Shown: piece after piece, positions 15,560 through 27,500 of the stretch | How the letters are laid out: every line of letters starts with the position of its first letter | How positions within the stretch are numbered: the stretch's first letter is position 1 | DNA from: Diphasiastrum complanatum | Taxonomy: Eukaryota > Streptophyta > Lycopodiopsida > Lycopodiales > Lycopodiaceae | NCBI GenBank assembly: GCA_029204225.1 | Contig: CM055101.1 | Location: forward strand, 42,374,927-42,432,926 | Direction: 5' to 3' | Length of the DNA stretch: 58,000 nucleotides | Notes under the pieces: model-generated | Told to the model about the DNA's origin: nothing | Seen by the model: the letters and a program-made list of their open reading frames with translations, nothing else | Database searches by the model: none | Translations under genes and position numbers: made by a program

Positions 15560-16720
15560 AGATAAAGACAAGAGCATTGTAGTACCAGAAAGATCTTCTA
15601 GAAGATCAACAAGAGAACGAAGAGCGCTAGCAAGATTTGTGCCAAGTAGCTTAGCTTCTACATCTGAAGAGTTTTGTGGATTCAGTGGAGAACCACAAAC
15701 ATTCGAGGAAGCGATTGAATGTCCAGAGAAGGACAAATGGATCCAAGCCATGAATGAGGAGATGGAATCCATGAAGAAGAATGAGGTATGGACATTGCAG
15801 CCATTACCAGATAAGCGAAAGACTGTACAATACAAACGGGTATACAAGCTGAAGTATGGACCAAATGGAAATATCTCAAAGTATAAAGCCAGACTTGTAG
15901 CGAAGGGCTTTTCTCATAAATATGGTATCGACTATGCTGAGACCTTCTCTCTAGTCGTGAAACATTCATCCCTATGCCTACTATTTGCATATGCAACCAC
16001 TTATGATCTCAGGATTCACATCGTGGACAAAAAGACAACGTTCTCACATGGTGAGCTAGACGAAGAAGTCTACATGGATCAACCTCCAGGCTACATTTCG
16101 AACTCACTTCCTACTTATGCATGCAGAATGGACAAGAGTATCTACGGTCTGAAGCAATCAGCGTGACAATGGTATAAGAAGAAAGATCAAGCCCTGAAAT
16201 CCTTAGGATTCAAGCCATTAATAGCTGATTTCGATGTTTATGTAAGAATCATAGATGAGAAGATCATCATTGTAGCTATATATGTGGACAACACTCTAAT
16301 ACTCTGCAAAAGTGAATAATTTATTGCTGAGGTGAAGTGCGACATCTCGAAACATTTCGAGATTACAGACCTAGGAAAAGCTAGATGCTATCTTGGCTTA
16401 CAGATTGACAGAGACTATGACGAAGGGAAATTGTACCTTCATCAATCCAGATATACCCAAAAAATCCTAAAAGATTTCAGGATGATAAATTGCAAAGGAG
16501 CAAATGCTCCAAAGCTTGTAGGAACAATCCTGACGAATGAAGATTGTTTGAAGACTAAAGAAGAAAGAGAATTGATGGAGCATATACCATATAGGAAGCT
16601 AATCGGATCACTAATGTATCTTGCAGATAACACACGCCCTGACATTGCTTATGCCGTGTTCATGATGAGTCAATTCAGTATGAATTCAGGCTCAACTCAT
16701 TGGAAGATCGTGAAGCGAAT
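15560..16720 (+). pseudogene. Copia reverse transcriptase (broken)
   Basis: RVT_2 domain: WIQAMNEEMESMKKNEVWTL near 15,740-15,800, KARLVAKGFSHKYGIDYAET near 15,885-15,945, TFSHGELDEEVYMDQPPGY near 16,035-16,095 and SIYGLKQSA near 16,138-16,163. Then comes IVAIYVDNTLILCKSE near 16,270-16,316, where the catalytic YVDD has become YVDN, and after that FEITDLGKARCYLGLQI and YRKLIGSLMYLADNTRPDIA. Stops at 16,164 (TGA, expected Arg) and 16,317 (TAA, expected Gln) disrupt it. It is the order expected for Ty1/copia (integrase before RT). The mutated catalytic Asp alone would abolish activity. Confidence 0.93.
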
Positions 16721-17255
16721 CTTGCAGTACCTTCAACTGATGAAGGATTTTGGATTGTGTATTCTCGTGATGCAGGATTCCAGATGCTTTCCTACAGTGA
16801 TGCTAGCTGGGCATCTCTCAAGGACGACTGCAAAAGTGTCTCAGGAGGATGTACCATCGCAGCAGGAGCAACAATTCTCTGGGTTAGCAAAAAATAGACC
16901 ATCGTAGCTTAGTCATCCTGCGAAGCAGAATACGTAACAACAACAAAAATGGCCAATAAAATCACTTGGCTCAAACAGTTTCTTGACGAACTAGGTGAAA
17001 CAAGAAATGAACCTCTGATTTTGTAGATGGACAATACATCCGTAATACATCGACACTCAAGGACGAAACACATTGCAATCAAGTACCACTTCATAAGGGA
17101 TCTGATAAAAAAGAAGAAGTTGCAGACTACTTTCATTGGAACGAAAAAGATGATTGCTAACATCTTCACAAAGGCCTTAGACAAAGGTTTGTTCGAGAAA
17201 CAAAGGAGCATTTTTGGAGTCATCAAACTATCACACTTTGAGAGGGAGATGAAGA
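16721..17255 (+). pseudogene. Copia RNase H (broken)
   Basis: After a frame change near 16,735 the sequence reads LSYSDASWASLKDDCKSVSG and GCTIAAGATILWVSKK, then SSCEAEYVTTTKMANKITWL, MDNTSVIHRHSRTKHIAIKY and MIANIFTKALDKGLFEKQRS, the standard copia RNase H order. Stops at 16,895, 16,910 and 17,024 are all TAG where 'Q' is the family residue (KKQ..AQSSCEAEY). A purine run GAGAGGGAGA at about 17,241-17,250 is a candidate polypurine tract, but no complete 3' LTR follows. Confidence 0.92.
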
Positions 17256-17324
17256 AACAAAGTGTTTCTATTACCAAAGCTCTACTAGCTCTCGACTCCC
17301 AACCTGACGAATATCTCAAAAAAT

Positions 17325-17356
17325 CTCGAATACCTCGAAAACGAAGACCTTGAAGA
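17325..17356 (+). repeat. Short repeat of the 5' LTR after copia pol
   Basis: About 32 bp here matches 12,779-12,812 (shared core AACGAAGACCTTGAAGAC). It is the only visible trace of a 3' LTR. The similarity stops abruptly on both sides, which suggests truncation by the adjacent minus-strand sequence. Confidence 0.45.
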
Positions 17357-17404
17357 CGAAAAGCTGGAAGTGAACTGATGGTGCACGTCGCATGAAGATA
17401 AAAT

Positions 17405-17750
17405 AGTTTGGGTCTCAACAAACTACTTGAATTCTCTGAAACAATTTAATGCTTCAGACTTGTTCTTCATGAACATGATTATGGTGAATCTGGAGAAGTC
17501 ATCAATAAATGTGATGAAATATAGAGCTTGACACAAAGAGGGCATGCTCATAGGACCATATAAGTCACTATGAATTAGTGACAAAATGGACTTCACTCTT
17601 TTGGCTTGTCCTTTTGAAAATTTTGTTCTAGATTGTTTCCCTAGTAAGCACATTTCACAAAAAAATTGTTTTGTTGTGGAGACAATGATACATAAAGTAC
17701 ACCATCTAACTGTCTAGTGATGCCATCATGGAATTGTAGCCAAATGGAGC
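17405..17750 (-). pseudogene. Copia integrase fragment (minus strand)
   Basis: The minus strand at 17,653-17,423 reads CLLGKQSRTKFSKGQAKRVK, then LIHSDLYGPMSMPSLCQALY and FITFIDDFSRFTIIMFMKNK. This is the end of the GAG-pre-integrase motif and the first strand of the rve core. A frame-shifted NSMMASLDS upstream (to about 17,750) belongs to the same motif. The fragment is cut off at about 17,405, before the second catalytic Asp. Its orientation is opposite to the copia element it abuts, so it is a separate insertion or a rearranged scrap. Confidence 0.9.
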
Positions 17751-17899
17751 TTTGGCTTTCGACTTTGCCAATGAGATGGAAAAGCAAGCTAGCAGCTTCT
17801 ATGAGTTACTTGTTAATATTGTTATGTTGAAGTTTGCGAGTAAAAATACAAACTGTTGCAACAAACAGTTCAATTATGCAGACTGTGGAAAAACAGTTC

Positions 17900-18420
17900 A
17901 CACTTGTCGAGCTGTAGTCCGCTAACTCGACTTGCCCAACAATTGGTTTTGGCATGACGTCCCGTCTTCAGCATTTGTCGATGACTTCGATGTCGAGTAA
18001 CGGTTGCAGGAGCACTTGTCGGTCACTTCGATGTCGAGGACTTCGGTCACTTCGATGTCGAGGACGTCGGTGACTTCTTTGAGAGAGTGATTTATATAGA
18101 AGAAAAGGAGGGCGGGTAGGATGAGTAGGAGAAAGATTAAACTCCAACAAAAAAAGGAGGGCTTCACAATGCAAGAAAGGTAGGAGGAGGCTTATATCTC
18201 TCTCTCAATCTCTATTCTTGACAATGAAAAGTAACTTTAAAATGGTGTCACATCCCTACTTATAGACAAAGCTAGGGTTAGGGTTTTTGGTGCACCCAAA
18301 ACCATGTGCCATAAGAATTTGAGTTTATATAAAGCTCTAAACCAATTCATATTTTAACTACTTTGGGTCCTTTCTTATTTTAGGCCCAAAAGAGCATAGA
18401 TCTATTTCTACTTCTCATGC
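17900..18420 (-). mobile_element. LTR-like promoter block (minus strand)
   Basis: Read on the minus strand, a TATATAAA box at about 18,098-18,091 follows C/T-rich sequence and lies among repeats of an 18-24-bp unit CGACATCGAAGT. The pattern resembles an LTR U3/R region. No terminal TG...CA pair or partner was found, so the call is tentative. Confidence 0.35.
17978..18075. repeat. Short tandem repeat with TTCGATGTCGAG core
   Basis: Variants of CACTTCGATGTCGAGGAC occur at least four times within about 100 bp, some separated by a unique insert. The two overlapping minus-strand frames that cross it are repeat artefacts. Confidence 0.8.
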
Positions 18421-18482
18421 CGCAGACTTACGAGTACAGTGCACCTTCTAAGAGTGTCTTACACTACATTACAAATAGATCC

Positions 18483-18628
18483 GAGTCTTTATGCCGACTC
18501 AACCATGCTTTTATTCCCGTCATCGTAAGATATGTTGGGGAGGCGCTTTTATTCCCGTCATCGTAAGATATGTTGAGTCTTTATGCCGACTCAACCATGC
18601 TTTTATTCCCGTCATCGTAAGATATGCT
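18483..18628. repeat. Tandem repeat, about 54-bp unit, 2.5 copies
   Basis: A unit running from GAGTCTTTATGCCGACTC to GTAAGATATG occurs at 18,483-18,536 and 18,575-18,626. A partial copy (GCTTTTATTCCCGTCATCG onward) lies between them at 18,545-18,574. The copies are nearly identical, so the duplication is recent. Confidence 0.92.
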
Positions 18629-18639
18629 TTGTTTTCGCT

Positions 18640-20192
18640 CATTGGTCGGTCTGTGACTTGTCAACTTCTCTAGCCTCACTGATTTGTCGACGCTCTTTAC
18701 GTAGTATGGCAACTTGACTCTGTTGCTTGATATTCATTAGGCTCTTTTGGCATCTAGAATCCATTAGAAGAATCTTCACCAAAATCTTCTAACAAAGTGT
18801 GGATAGTAACGAACGTATCCTAAAAATCCTCGCAAATACAAATTAGTCGATTCTTATTAAATTTTAATAACTTCAAATTTATCTTCGTCGAGTTCAATGT
18901 CTCTTTTGGTATTCACACGACAGATTACTATATTGTCGAGCTATATTGATCACTATCTAATAAATACTTTGATAGTCGTAGAGTCTAATCTAGACCAATT
19001 GATACAAGAATAGTGTCATCAGGATTTATCATGCTTTCAGTTATATTGTTGAAGCTATATCTTTATACTTCTCACGATGTCGGTTCTCTTCTGTCAATAA
19101 CAATAGATTTTTCTTTCTCAATTTCATAATATTCTAGAAAATTACTTGTATGTTACCTTCTTCAAATAAGCTCAAAGCAAAAGAAGAGTTATCAGAAGTG
19201 AAACTAGTTTGTGTTTCTCCTTTATACTGTAGGAAAACTTGAATATTTATGCTGCTAACTGCTGTGTTTCCGTTCCTACACACCTACGCTCAAAGCTTCG
19301 AGCTTTTGCTGCCAGTCATCCCCATGTTTTATGACAAGGGTATGTCTTCCATATTGGTGATGATGCTTCTCATAATCAAGCAAAAAACAAACTACAATAG
19401 ATTTATCCACAATTGAAGTGGAGTACAAAGCACCCAATAAATGGAGAATGCAAGACCGATTAATTCTACATCTATGGAGAATGCAACATGATTTGATTTT
19501 TTACTCCTTGCAAGTAAAATAAGCATAAAATCTTGTTGAAACATGCTTTTAGAATTTGCAACTACATAGTCTTAAAGCGTATGGATGAAATGACATGACT
19601 AGTTTTCAATGGTGCCTTGAATAGTGCACTGGTAGGAATTAGCAAAATGCTAGAAACTCATAGTGAGATGGCAAATCTGTGCAACAAGGCCTATTCACAA
19701 TTTGTTTTTAGTGCGTCAAATGGAGATAAAATATAGCCTATAGCCTCTAGGTGAAGTTGTCCTACAAAGTGTTTGCACTTCAGAGACGACACCATATATG
19801 AAGTATTAGCATTATGAGATAGTCTTAAGAAAAATCAATCAAGTATTTTGACAAAACACATGCATGCAATTGTATGCATTGTGAAAAATACAATCTATAG
19901 TACTTTTGCGAATGATAAGATAGTGTTTATAATCTATTTGCTGCTCAATCTTTCTTTATACATCAATCTTCATGATAATAAAAGTAATCTGACATTTTTG
20001 TTTAGTTATCATTTAATTCAAGATACATCTTGAAGCTTAATCGACAGTCATTCAATTGAATTTTGAATATTAGTCTAACAAACATTGCCTGATAATTGAA
20101 CAATTATTTTGCATAGCCCATGATAGTTCGGATTTTGTTGCAAAAAATTGGAGGGTTATTACATCTCTTAGATATATCCCTTAGGAGAGATG

Positions 20193-20195
<3 letters not shown>
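18640..20195. other. AT-rich stretch without recognisable features
   Basis: I see only short, unrelated frames and no retroelement or gene motif on either strand. Confidence 0.5.

Positions 20196-20247
<52 letters not shown>
20196..20247. repeat. (AT)n microsatellite, about 26 units
   Basis: Uninterrupted AT dinucleotide array upstream of the ATP synthase gene. Confidence 0.97.
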
Positions 20248-20249
<2 letters not shown>

Positions 20250-20910
20250 ACTTCCAAATTCAAAACAAATAATTATTTGGATTGTCTACTATCTTTTAGT
20301 TCCAGATTGCAATATCCTTTTGTTGGGTTCAAATCATACTCAATTCTTGTTGGCAAATCCTGAGACAATTTAAGCAAGGCAAACAACTAAATTGTATTTC
20401 TGCTAACAATCTAGAGTGACGAAAGCATATCAATAACTTGTGATGCATGGTATCTTTTCTACTATTTTCTTTTAGCCCATTCATCCAATATTGGTCTGAA
20501 GTGACTACTATAAGCATTATGTTAGTTATAAACTATATGGATTTTTACTCGAATCATCAATTCCAAATTCTCCTCCTTTCATTGGTCTAGGACATTGATT
20601 CCAAGTGACTAGGTTGCCATTCTGTAAGAAATCTATGAGCAACTTTTGAAATTTGCATATGATGATGATATAGATCCCCTCAAACAAGACATCCATTGGA
20701 CAAGGATTGGAAAGAGTATAAGTCTAGTTATCAACACTCTTGTTGTGCATGGTCCTTGTTGAGATTTTCAATAGGTGAACTAAACTTCAACTTTTTATGG
20801 TTGCCATTTAGCTCTTTCTAGAGCAGAGAAGTGCACTGCAAAGGGTACATGCCTTATCGACACTTGCCAAAGCAACATCTTGAAAACAACTACATACCAT
20901 CAGTATATTG

Positions 20911-20914
<4 letters not shown>

Positions 20915-20984
<70 letters not shown>
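20915..20984. repeat. (GA)n microsatellite, 35 units
   Basis: Uninterrupted GA array 510 bp upstream of the ATP synthase start codon. GA tracts near plant promoters can act as binding sites for GAGA-type (BBR/BPC) proteins, but no such role is shown here. Confidence 0.97.
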
Positions 20985-20986
<2 letters not shown>

Positions 20987-21039
20987 TGGATCTGTCGTTT
21001 AACTTAAGTAGACAGTTTTTTCTTTGCTAAATTTTCCAT

Positions 21040-21195
21040 TTGGTTTGGGTGAGCAGTGAGCACTAACTCCTAAGCGACTGGCAAGCTTTGAGAACCCTCT
21101 GCGTCTTCTACATAGGTCCTTCTCTTCCACATAGGTCCTTCGCTGTCCAACATGCTCTCTCCCTCTCTGTGAGGTCACGGGTTCGACTCCAACAG
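21040..21195 (+). repeat. Possible tRNA-derived SINE relic
   Basis: GAGGTCACGGGTTCGACTCC at 21,171-21,190 contains a good RNA polymerase III B-box (GGTTCGANNCC) in a setting typical of tRNA-derived SINEs. A weak A-box-like TAAGCGACTGG lies at about 21,072. A tandem duplication of an ACATAGGTCCTTC unit (21,111-21,142) lies between them. Extents and family are uncertain. Confidence 0.3.
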
Positions 21196-21239
21196 CAAGA
21201 GAACAAATAAGGACATCCGAAAGCACCAAAGTAAAATAG

Positions 21240-21494
21240 AAAAACATCTGGACCATTTTACACGGTTGATTTTAAAAAACGTGTCAAAATCTGAACGCTT
21301 AAACGGAAATCGGACGGTGGCGCGCTCTGAGTCATAGCGTGTCATCAAGATACGAAGCTTGGCCAAGGGCAGAAGGAAAATAGCGAGATTCTCACAAGAA
21401 ACTGAGCTTTAAGGAGGAGGAGGAGGAGGAGGAGGAGATCTGCCTGCCTTTTGGATCTGCTGTTGCTGCTGTAGGCGCAGGTGCTCTCCACGAT
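21240..21494 (+). promoter_or_regulatory. Proximal promoter/5' UTR region of MGP1-like gene
   Basis: The 250 bp before the start codon is GC-richer than its surroundings and contains an (AGG)n run at 21,412-21,436, typical of a plant 5' UTR. No convincing TATA box was seen, so the transcription start is not placed. Confidence 0.45.
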
Positions 21495-21536
21495 ATGGCA
21501 TTTCGAGTAGCGCGTTCTCTGTCTCTGCTGCGCTCA
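21495..21536 (+). CDS. MGP1: MGP1-like exon 1 (residues 1-14)
   Basis: ATG opens MAFRVARSLSLLRS, an Arg/Ser/Leu-rich start without acidic residues, as expected for a mitochondrial presequence. The donor is TCA|GTATGT. The codon is chosen because it is the first ATG that splices in phase 0 into exon 2; reading through hits a stop after a few codons. Confidence 0.88.
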
Positions 21537-24500
21537 GTATGTGTGCCTTGCAAAATACTGCATTCTTGATGTCAAATCTTGGTGTAACTGATTGAATTTT
21601 CTCGTTTCAGAAACATTGTTCAAAGATTTTCTGTGTTTTTGTTTTGTTTTTCGATAAGATTCAGTGTTAGAATTACGTAGGGCGTTCATTTGCCAATCGT
21701 GTTTCCTTGCCTCCACCCGTGCATCAGAAATTTCGAGACTTCAAAACGTGTTTATCATAAAAATAGAGCGAGGAATAGATCTAATTTTGCTTAATGTCAC
21801 ATCGTCGAGTTTTAAGTTGCTGACCGCATTCATTCCAAGTGGATCTATTATCAGGGCAAAGATAATTTTTCAGTAAAGGGCTTTTCAGCATCGTTATTTA
21901 TGGAAGATGATTTGTTCTTTTGATCTTCTGTTTTGCATAGATCATCTGCACGCCTGAAAAATTGAGCCTCGCTCAGAATTTTTTGTCAATCCGTAAGTTT
22001 ACATTATGTTGAGGTTGCAATTTGACAGGTTGGACGGACGCTTGGATCGACAAAAGCTGCAGGGCAAGTCGTTTTCTTCGAAGCAAGGAGATTTGCCACC
22101 GCTGCACCGGCAGTTGAAGATGGTCAGGATATGCCTTAACTCTTCTTATGGTCTCTATGCTCACATTTTCAACCTGAACTACAGAAAATGGTTCAAACCT
22201 TTTGGATGTTCATAATGTGTAAGTGAAAACAATGCCACTATTTTGAAAACTTACTCCTATATCGAATATTTCAATACTTGAATAAAAGCGGTTATTAATT
22301 AGCATGTTAAGCGTGATGTCGTTGTCATGTTTTTGTAAATAACGAGTAGCTGGCTTATTGAAATATGCTTTCGTCTCATTGAAGTATATGTGACATGTAA
22401 TTTGTTCCAAGAAGTTCTCATGATGCCTTCAAAAGGTATTTTAGCGAAAACTCCCATAGAAGCATCTTGAGAATCTCAATGGTTTATGAAGCAAGATTTA
22501 AATAATAGCTATACCGCACCCAGTGGTACCGCTGGCACATTTTTTCCCAATAATTAATTTTTTTAAGGATCAAACATTGGGCACCTAAGTGTCACTAGAG
22601 ATTTTTAGATTTGGATGAAAAGGCAATTCCAACCATCAATTATTAAGAGCTGTGCAACAATTGTACCCCTACTAGATGTTTGTTGGATTGATGAAAATCT
22701 GACATATGACTACAAAACTCCTTACAACTAGAGACAATTGAGGGAGGTGCTTGGGGGTGGTAGTTGTGTGATGTACCCTTTTTGCCAACCCTCTCAATGA
22801 TCTGCTTGTGTATGACCTGCATAAGACTGTTCTTGAGCACCAAGTTGTTACATTGTCAAAGCAAGCATGTATGAGAGCAACATATGTACATGTAACCTTA
22901 GTGTTGGATCATTATCCTCTTGACACTTTGTTTTGCAATTGTCCTCATAAGTCTTAAGTTTTCCTTGGATCTTGTAGATGCACATAGAGCAAATTATTTA
23001 TAATTTGGAGTCTTGGACCTAAGGAAGCGGGACTCGGACGCGAACGCGCTAGGCGTGCGTCCCCGGACGCGTCCGGTTTTTTTTTTTTTTAAAATTTTTA
23101 AAAATTGTTTAGACTAAAAAAAATAAAAGAAAAATGAAGCCAGGGGTGCGTTCGGCGGTACGGACATGTTCGTTTTTTATTTTTTTAAATCTATTTTTAG
23201 GGTTTTTTTAGTTAAAAGAAAAAAAAAATTGGACGCGTCCAACCCCTCGTCCGGGGGTTGGACGCGTCCGGGTCCGGATGCCGGACGTGGGCATTCCGGC
23301 CCGGACCCTCATCCTGAAATTTTGGACATATATATTTGGAATATTCTTTTGCATTGGGCAAAAACAATTTTAACCTAATTTTTTTTCAAACTTTCTCAAA
23401 ATAATAAATTTTTTGTTGATCGGCACATTTGGGTACTATAATCTTACTAGGAATGTTAATAAATCTAAACGAATTGCTTTGAGGTGCTAGCTTTTGTAAG
23501 GGTTGAGCTCTTTTGTTACTATCAAAAGAAAGTGGCAGAAGCTTGACAAGTTGCTCACATATATATGATCATATGATTGACGTTTTTCTAACGTCCACCT
23601 TCTTTTTGGGAATAAGGATGTGCTTAAAAATTTTAAATTCTTATCCATGATGTATTTGACAGAATGAGATTTTGTGTTGTGGATGTTCACAAAGACAAAA
23701 ATTGCATGTCTTTAATCATTCGTCCAAGTTTGGTGGAACTACAAATTTAGCTTTAGAGGATTCAAGAGGAACATGAATTCCATTGGTGACGTAGATATTG
23801 TTATAGTTGTTAATTCTAGGTTTGTGTGACTTGCGAATTGTGGTTGAACTGTTAAGTAGTTTTATCCTTCCTTAAGAATGTTTGGAAAATTTAACAATCT
23901 TGCATAAACACAAGAAAGGCATGATTTGTCTTAATTTGAAGAGGAGTTTACTGTCTAATAGCAACACGAGCTTATGCGTTTTATTTGATGCATAAAGTTA
24001 TTTTCAAGAAAGTTTTGATTTGTGGATATTTATTTCGCCAGACGAGAAATGTAATTGTTGAGGCTTTTGAAGATTATTCCATCCTTTATGGTGCGATCTT
24101 TGTTTCGTATTTTCTCATTTTTAAAATTTTTGGACATTCCAAGCTTGGAACGTTTTGTGTAGAAAATCTTGTATGCAGCATGTTTTGAATATTGTAATAA
24201 ATTTGTGATGAAGTAAATATATGCACATAGCTAATATATTGATATGCATGAGATAATATGCATAATGCATATAGTTGGACCATAGTTGCAGCGAAACGCG
24301 TTTCGCGAACCGCGATTCTCCGAAACGCGAAACGTGATGAAATTTTAAATTTTTTTTTTTTTTGGAAAAATATCTTATGGCTAATTTCTTTTTAGGGGAG
24401 CAATGGTCAAACTAGCGTTATGCCTCTCAGAAGTGCAGTAGATAGGGCACAAACAGATCTTATTTTCAGTAGCTATTTGGTTGTTATTTGCTCTGGTTCT

Positions 24501-27500
24501 CAGTAAATGTTATTGCTACAGTTTGGGCTATCAACTCTATGGATGATGATCACTTTTGCAATCATTTCAATGGAGATGTGAGTGCAATGTGCATACAATT
24601 GGGGGCATAAATATTGGGCCCTTATCGACTCGCATTTGGACCCCCATTTTTATCTACGGGGGGGTGCAGGGGGGGCTGGCGACAGCCACCTAGGTCCCCC
24701 TTGGCGGGGGGGATTGAGAGCCCCCCCGAAGTAAAAAGCGAGGTACAATTGCTCTACAGTTCTCTGTCTCTGTCCCATTGGAACCATCTGTGATTGTAAC
24801 GAACAGGCTAGAGGTTAGTTTTGAATTTTTATTGACAGAACCCAACATGGATTAATGCACCTAAACTTGACCGAATTGTATCAGAAATGCTCAGCAGCAC
24901 ACATAAAAATAATGGCCTTAATCAGATCTTTCATCATATACCCATATTGCCCACAAAAGAAAAACACGTTTATGAGCGTTTCTACCAAAAACCCGAAACA
25001 AGTTTCTGGACCGCGTTTTGGCACGCGTTTCGAAACACATTTCAGGAATCGGAGTGCAACTATGAGATGAACATGTACCCAAGAGGTGATGTGTATAAAT
25101 CATGGTTGTAGTGAATGGTGATTCGTTGCAATGACGATCTGAAATGAGTTTTCTGGATTGTTGTTTGGAACACATTTTTATATTATTTTATTTTTAGCTT
25201 AAAAGAAAAAAAACCCCCTCTAGAAATCAAAATTCAGGCATTCAAACAAAATTCACTAAATAGTAAAATCAAACACTACCACATTACACCCCTTGCTTAC
25301 CCTTTATAAAACCAATTTTTATTTGTCCAAAAACGAAAAATAAAATAGAATTTGGAGCACGTTCTAGGAAACTCTAATTGGATTTCTCGGAACTTTATCC
25401 TGTTCGCATGCTGCATCTATGGTATAGTTTAACACGTACAAGATCATATGTATAAAACTCTTTGAGGTTATTACATCTTTGTAGTTAAATTGTACAAGCT
25501 GTAAGGTTATGAATTGTTATCTACCTTCATATGCTAAGCCTCAGCTAGAGAAGCTCTAAACTTGTAAGACATGTAATATAAATTTCTAACTTCAAATGTC
25601 AAACAAAGCTTACGTATAGACATGTGTTTACGTAGTTAAACTTTGTGAAAGTCATTAAAGGTAAACCCCAACTCATACATATGGGCTACTCATAGGCAGA
25701 GACAAAATCTTTGATTCCTTGTAAAAGTTTAATATTCAGACTATAGTTTTGTTTCCAGGTGTTTAGGATTCCCCTAATGTTATTATTCAGTTAATGTTTG
25801 ATAGATGTGTGCATTGTGCTAACCATCTAGATTACATGGTTCACTTCGAGTTTTGATTGAATTGGCATATAAGTTGGCTAGGTTTTGAATTGTTACAATG
25901 ATACAAAGTGCTTATTGTATGTTTTTTGTAGTGTATAATTGACTCTTGTTTCTTACAATTTAAAATATGCTGTTTATACTAAACGCGATAGTTTCTAGAA
26001 TCTCTTAGTTGGAAGAACTTAAAAGTTTAAAAAGTAATTATGTTTTGATCAAAACAAGGGAAATCTCTCTTGTTTCAAATGAAACTACATTTGGAAGGTG
26101 ATTTAAATGCTATAAAGCTATGGGTACGTTTAGTAGACTGTTGTGTGAAGTTTTTGATATGTATTAGAGTTCATTTCCCTCTTCACACAACTACATGATC
26201 ATCTAGAGTTTCTCTTTAAACCACCTCTCTTATGTCTTGGATGCGTGCATGTTATAGACATATACCATGCTTCTACCACTTGTAACCATTTGTCGTAGAT
26301 AATCAAAATATGTTTTGTCTATGTGAGTAACTTGAGTTATCAAAATTATGTTGAATGATTCTATGCCCCCCGCGCCCCCCCCCCACTAACTATTTAGCGA
26401 CAATAATCAACATTGAAGTTAATGTTTGTGAATGAACTTCGGTGTAAGGCATAACATTGTTATATGAGTTTGTCCAAGTCTGTGAAAAGAGTGGAGTGGA
26501 AAGCAAGATGGTTATTTTTCTCTTGTGTTTTTTCCATGTAGCTTTGTTCTTTTGATAAATAGGTCAAATGTCTTGTAATGAACTTACACTGGTTGAGAAA
26601 AATTTTTGCATTCTTTTAAAAAGTTTGTGACAAGGCAAAGTGATCTCAATAGAAATGACATGCAAAAACTTCCGGGAGAATGGTAAGAATCGATGGTTAT
26701 ATTTGTTTCGTTTCAAGGAACTAGATAACATCTTGATTATAACCAAGATTTGCACATTTAGTTTTAGTAATGGCTTATTATGAATCAATGATAATATTTG
26801 TTTCGTTTCAAAGAACTAGATAGCATCTTGATTATAGCCAAGATTTGCAAATTTAGTTTAGTAATCGCTTATTGTGGAGTTCTATAAGTGGTTTATTTTG
26901 CAAATTTTTTTTTGCTGTTCCACTTTAGATGTATATTTGCCATGGTTTTAATGTCATTATGTCGGAGCATGATGGCGTATTAGGCCTATAATCTGCATAC
27001 TAATTTTCCATGTTCTCTAGTTCAATATTGACATTGGAAATTTTTTGAACTTGCATAGCTATCTTGATACTCTTATTTATCGTCAAAAAACAAAAATGTG
27101 ACCTTTTTAGGTAAATGTGAAGATCGCTTGTAAGAAGAACTAACCCTGTCTATTACGCATTGTGGAGAGCAAAACTTGTGTTTGTCAAAATGACATAAAG
27201 CCCTAAATTGACATTCTTGGAGTCTAAATTCATTGTAAATTTCCACACCGTTAAATTTTGGACCTTGAACAAAATTCATTCGTATGATAGTTTTGAGGTA
27301 TGATCATACCATTGTTACAATTTATATGGAACCATGCCAAACTAGAATGACTCGAATTATGATCTTGCTTATTGCTTGAAGCTCAAGCGAACTATATAGT
27401 TCACATCAAGATTCAATCTGCATGCTTGAACTTTACTCTTAGATGAACCAATCCTCATACTGACATAGAACATATAAAATACTAGGGTCATAATAGATAC

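Noticed and set aside
15464-15996. Minus-strand frames of 104-127 codons
   Set aside because: Antisense to the copia RT region on the plus strand.
17922-18174. Two overlapping minus-strand frames with Asp-Ile-Glu-Val-Thr repeats
   Set aside because: They translate a short DNA tandem repeat in an LTR-like block; no domain, and both frames are open for the same reason.
18483-18628. CRISPR-like direct repeats
   Set aside because: Only 2.5 units of 54 bp without regular unique spacers, in a plant nuclear context. It is a simple tandem duplication.
21165-21195. Possible tRNA gene from the B-box GGTTCGACTCC
   Set aside because: No cloverleaf could be formed: no acceptor stem or properly spaced A-box. 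A SINE relic is more likely.
22006-22215. 69-codon plus-strand frame over exon 2
   Set aside because: Wrong phase. The transit-peptide reading in phase 0 continues exons 1 and 3, so this frame is a shadow.
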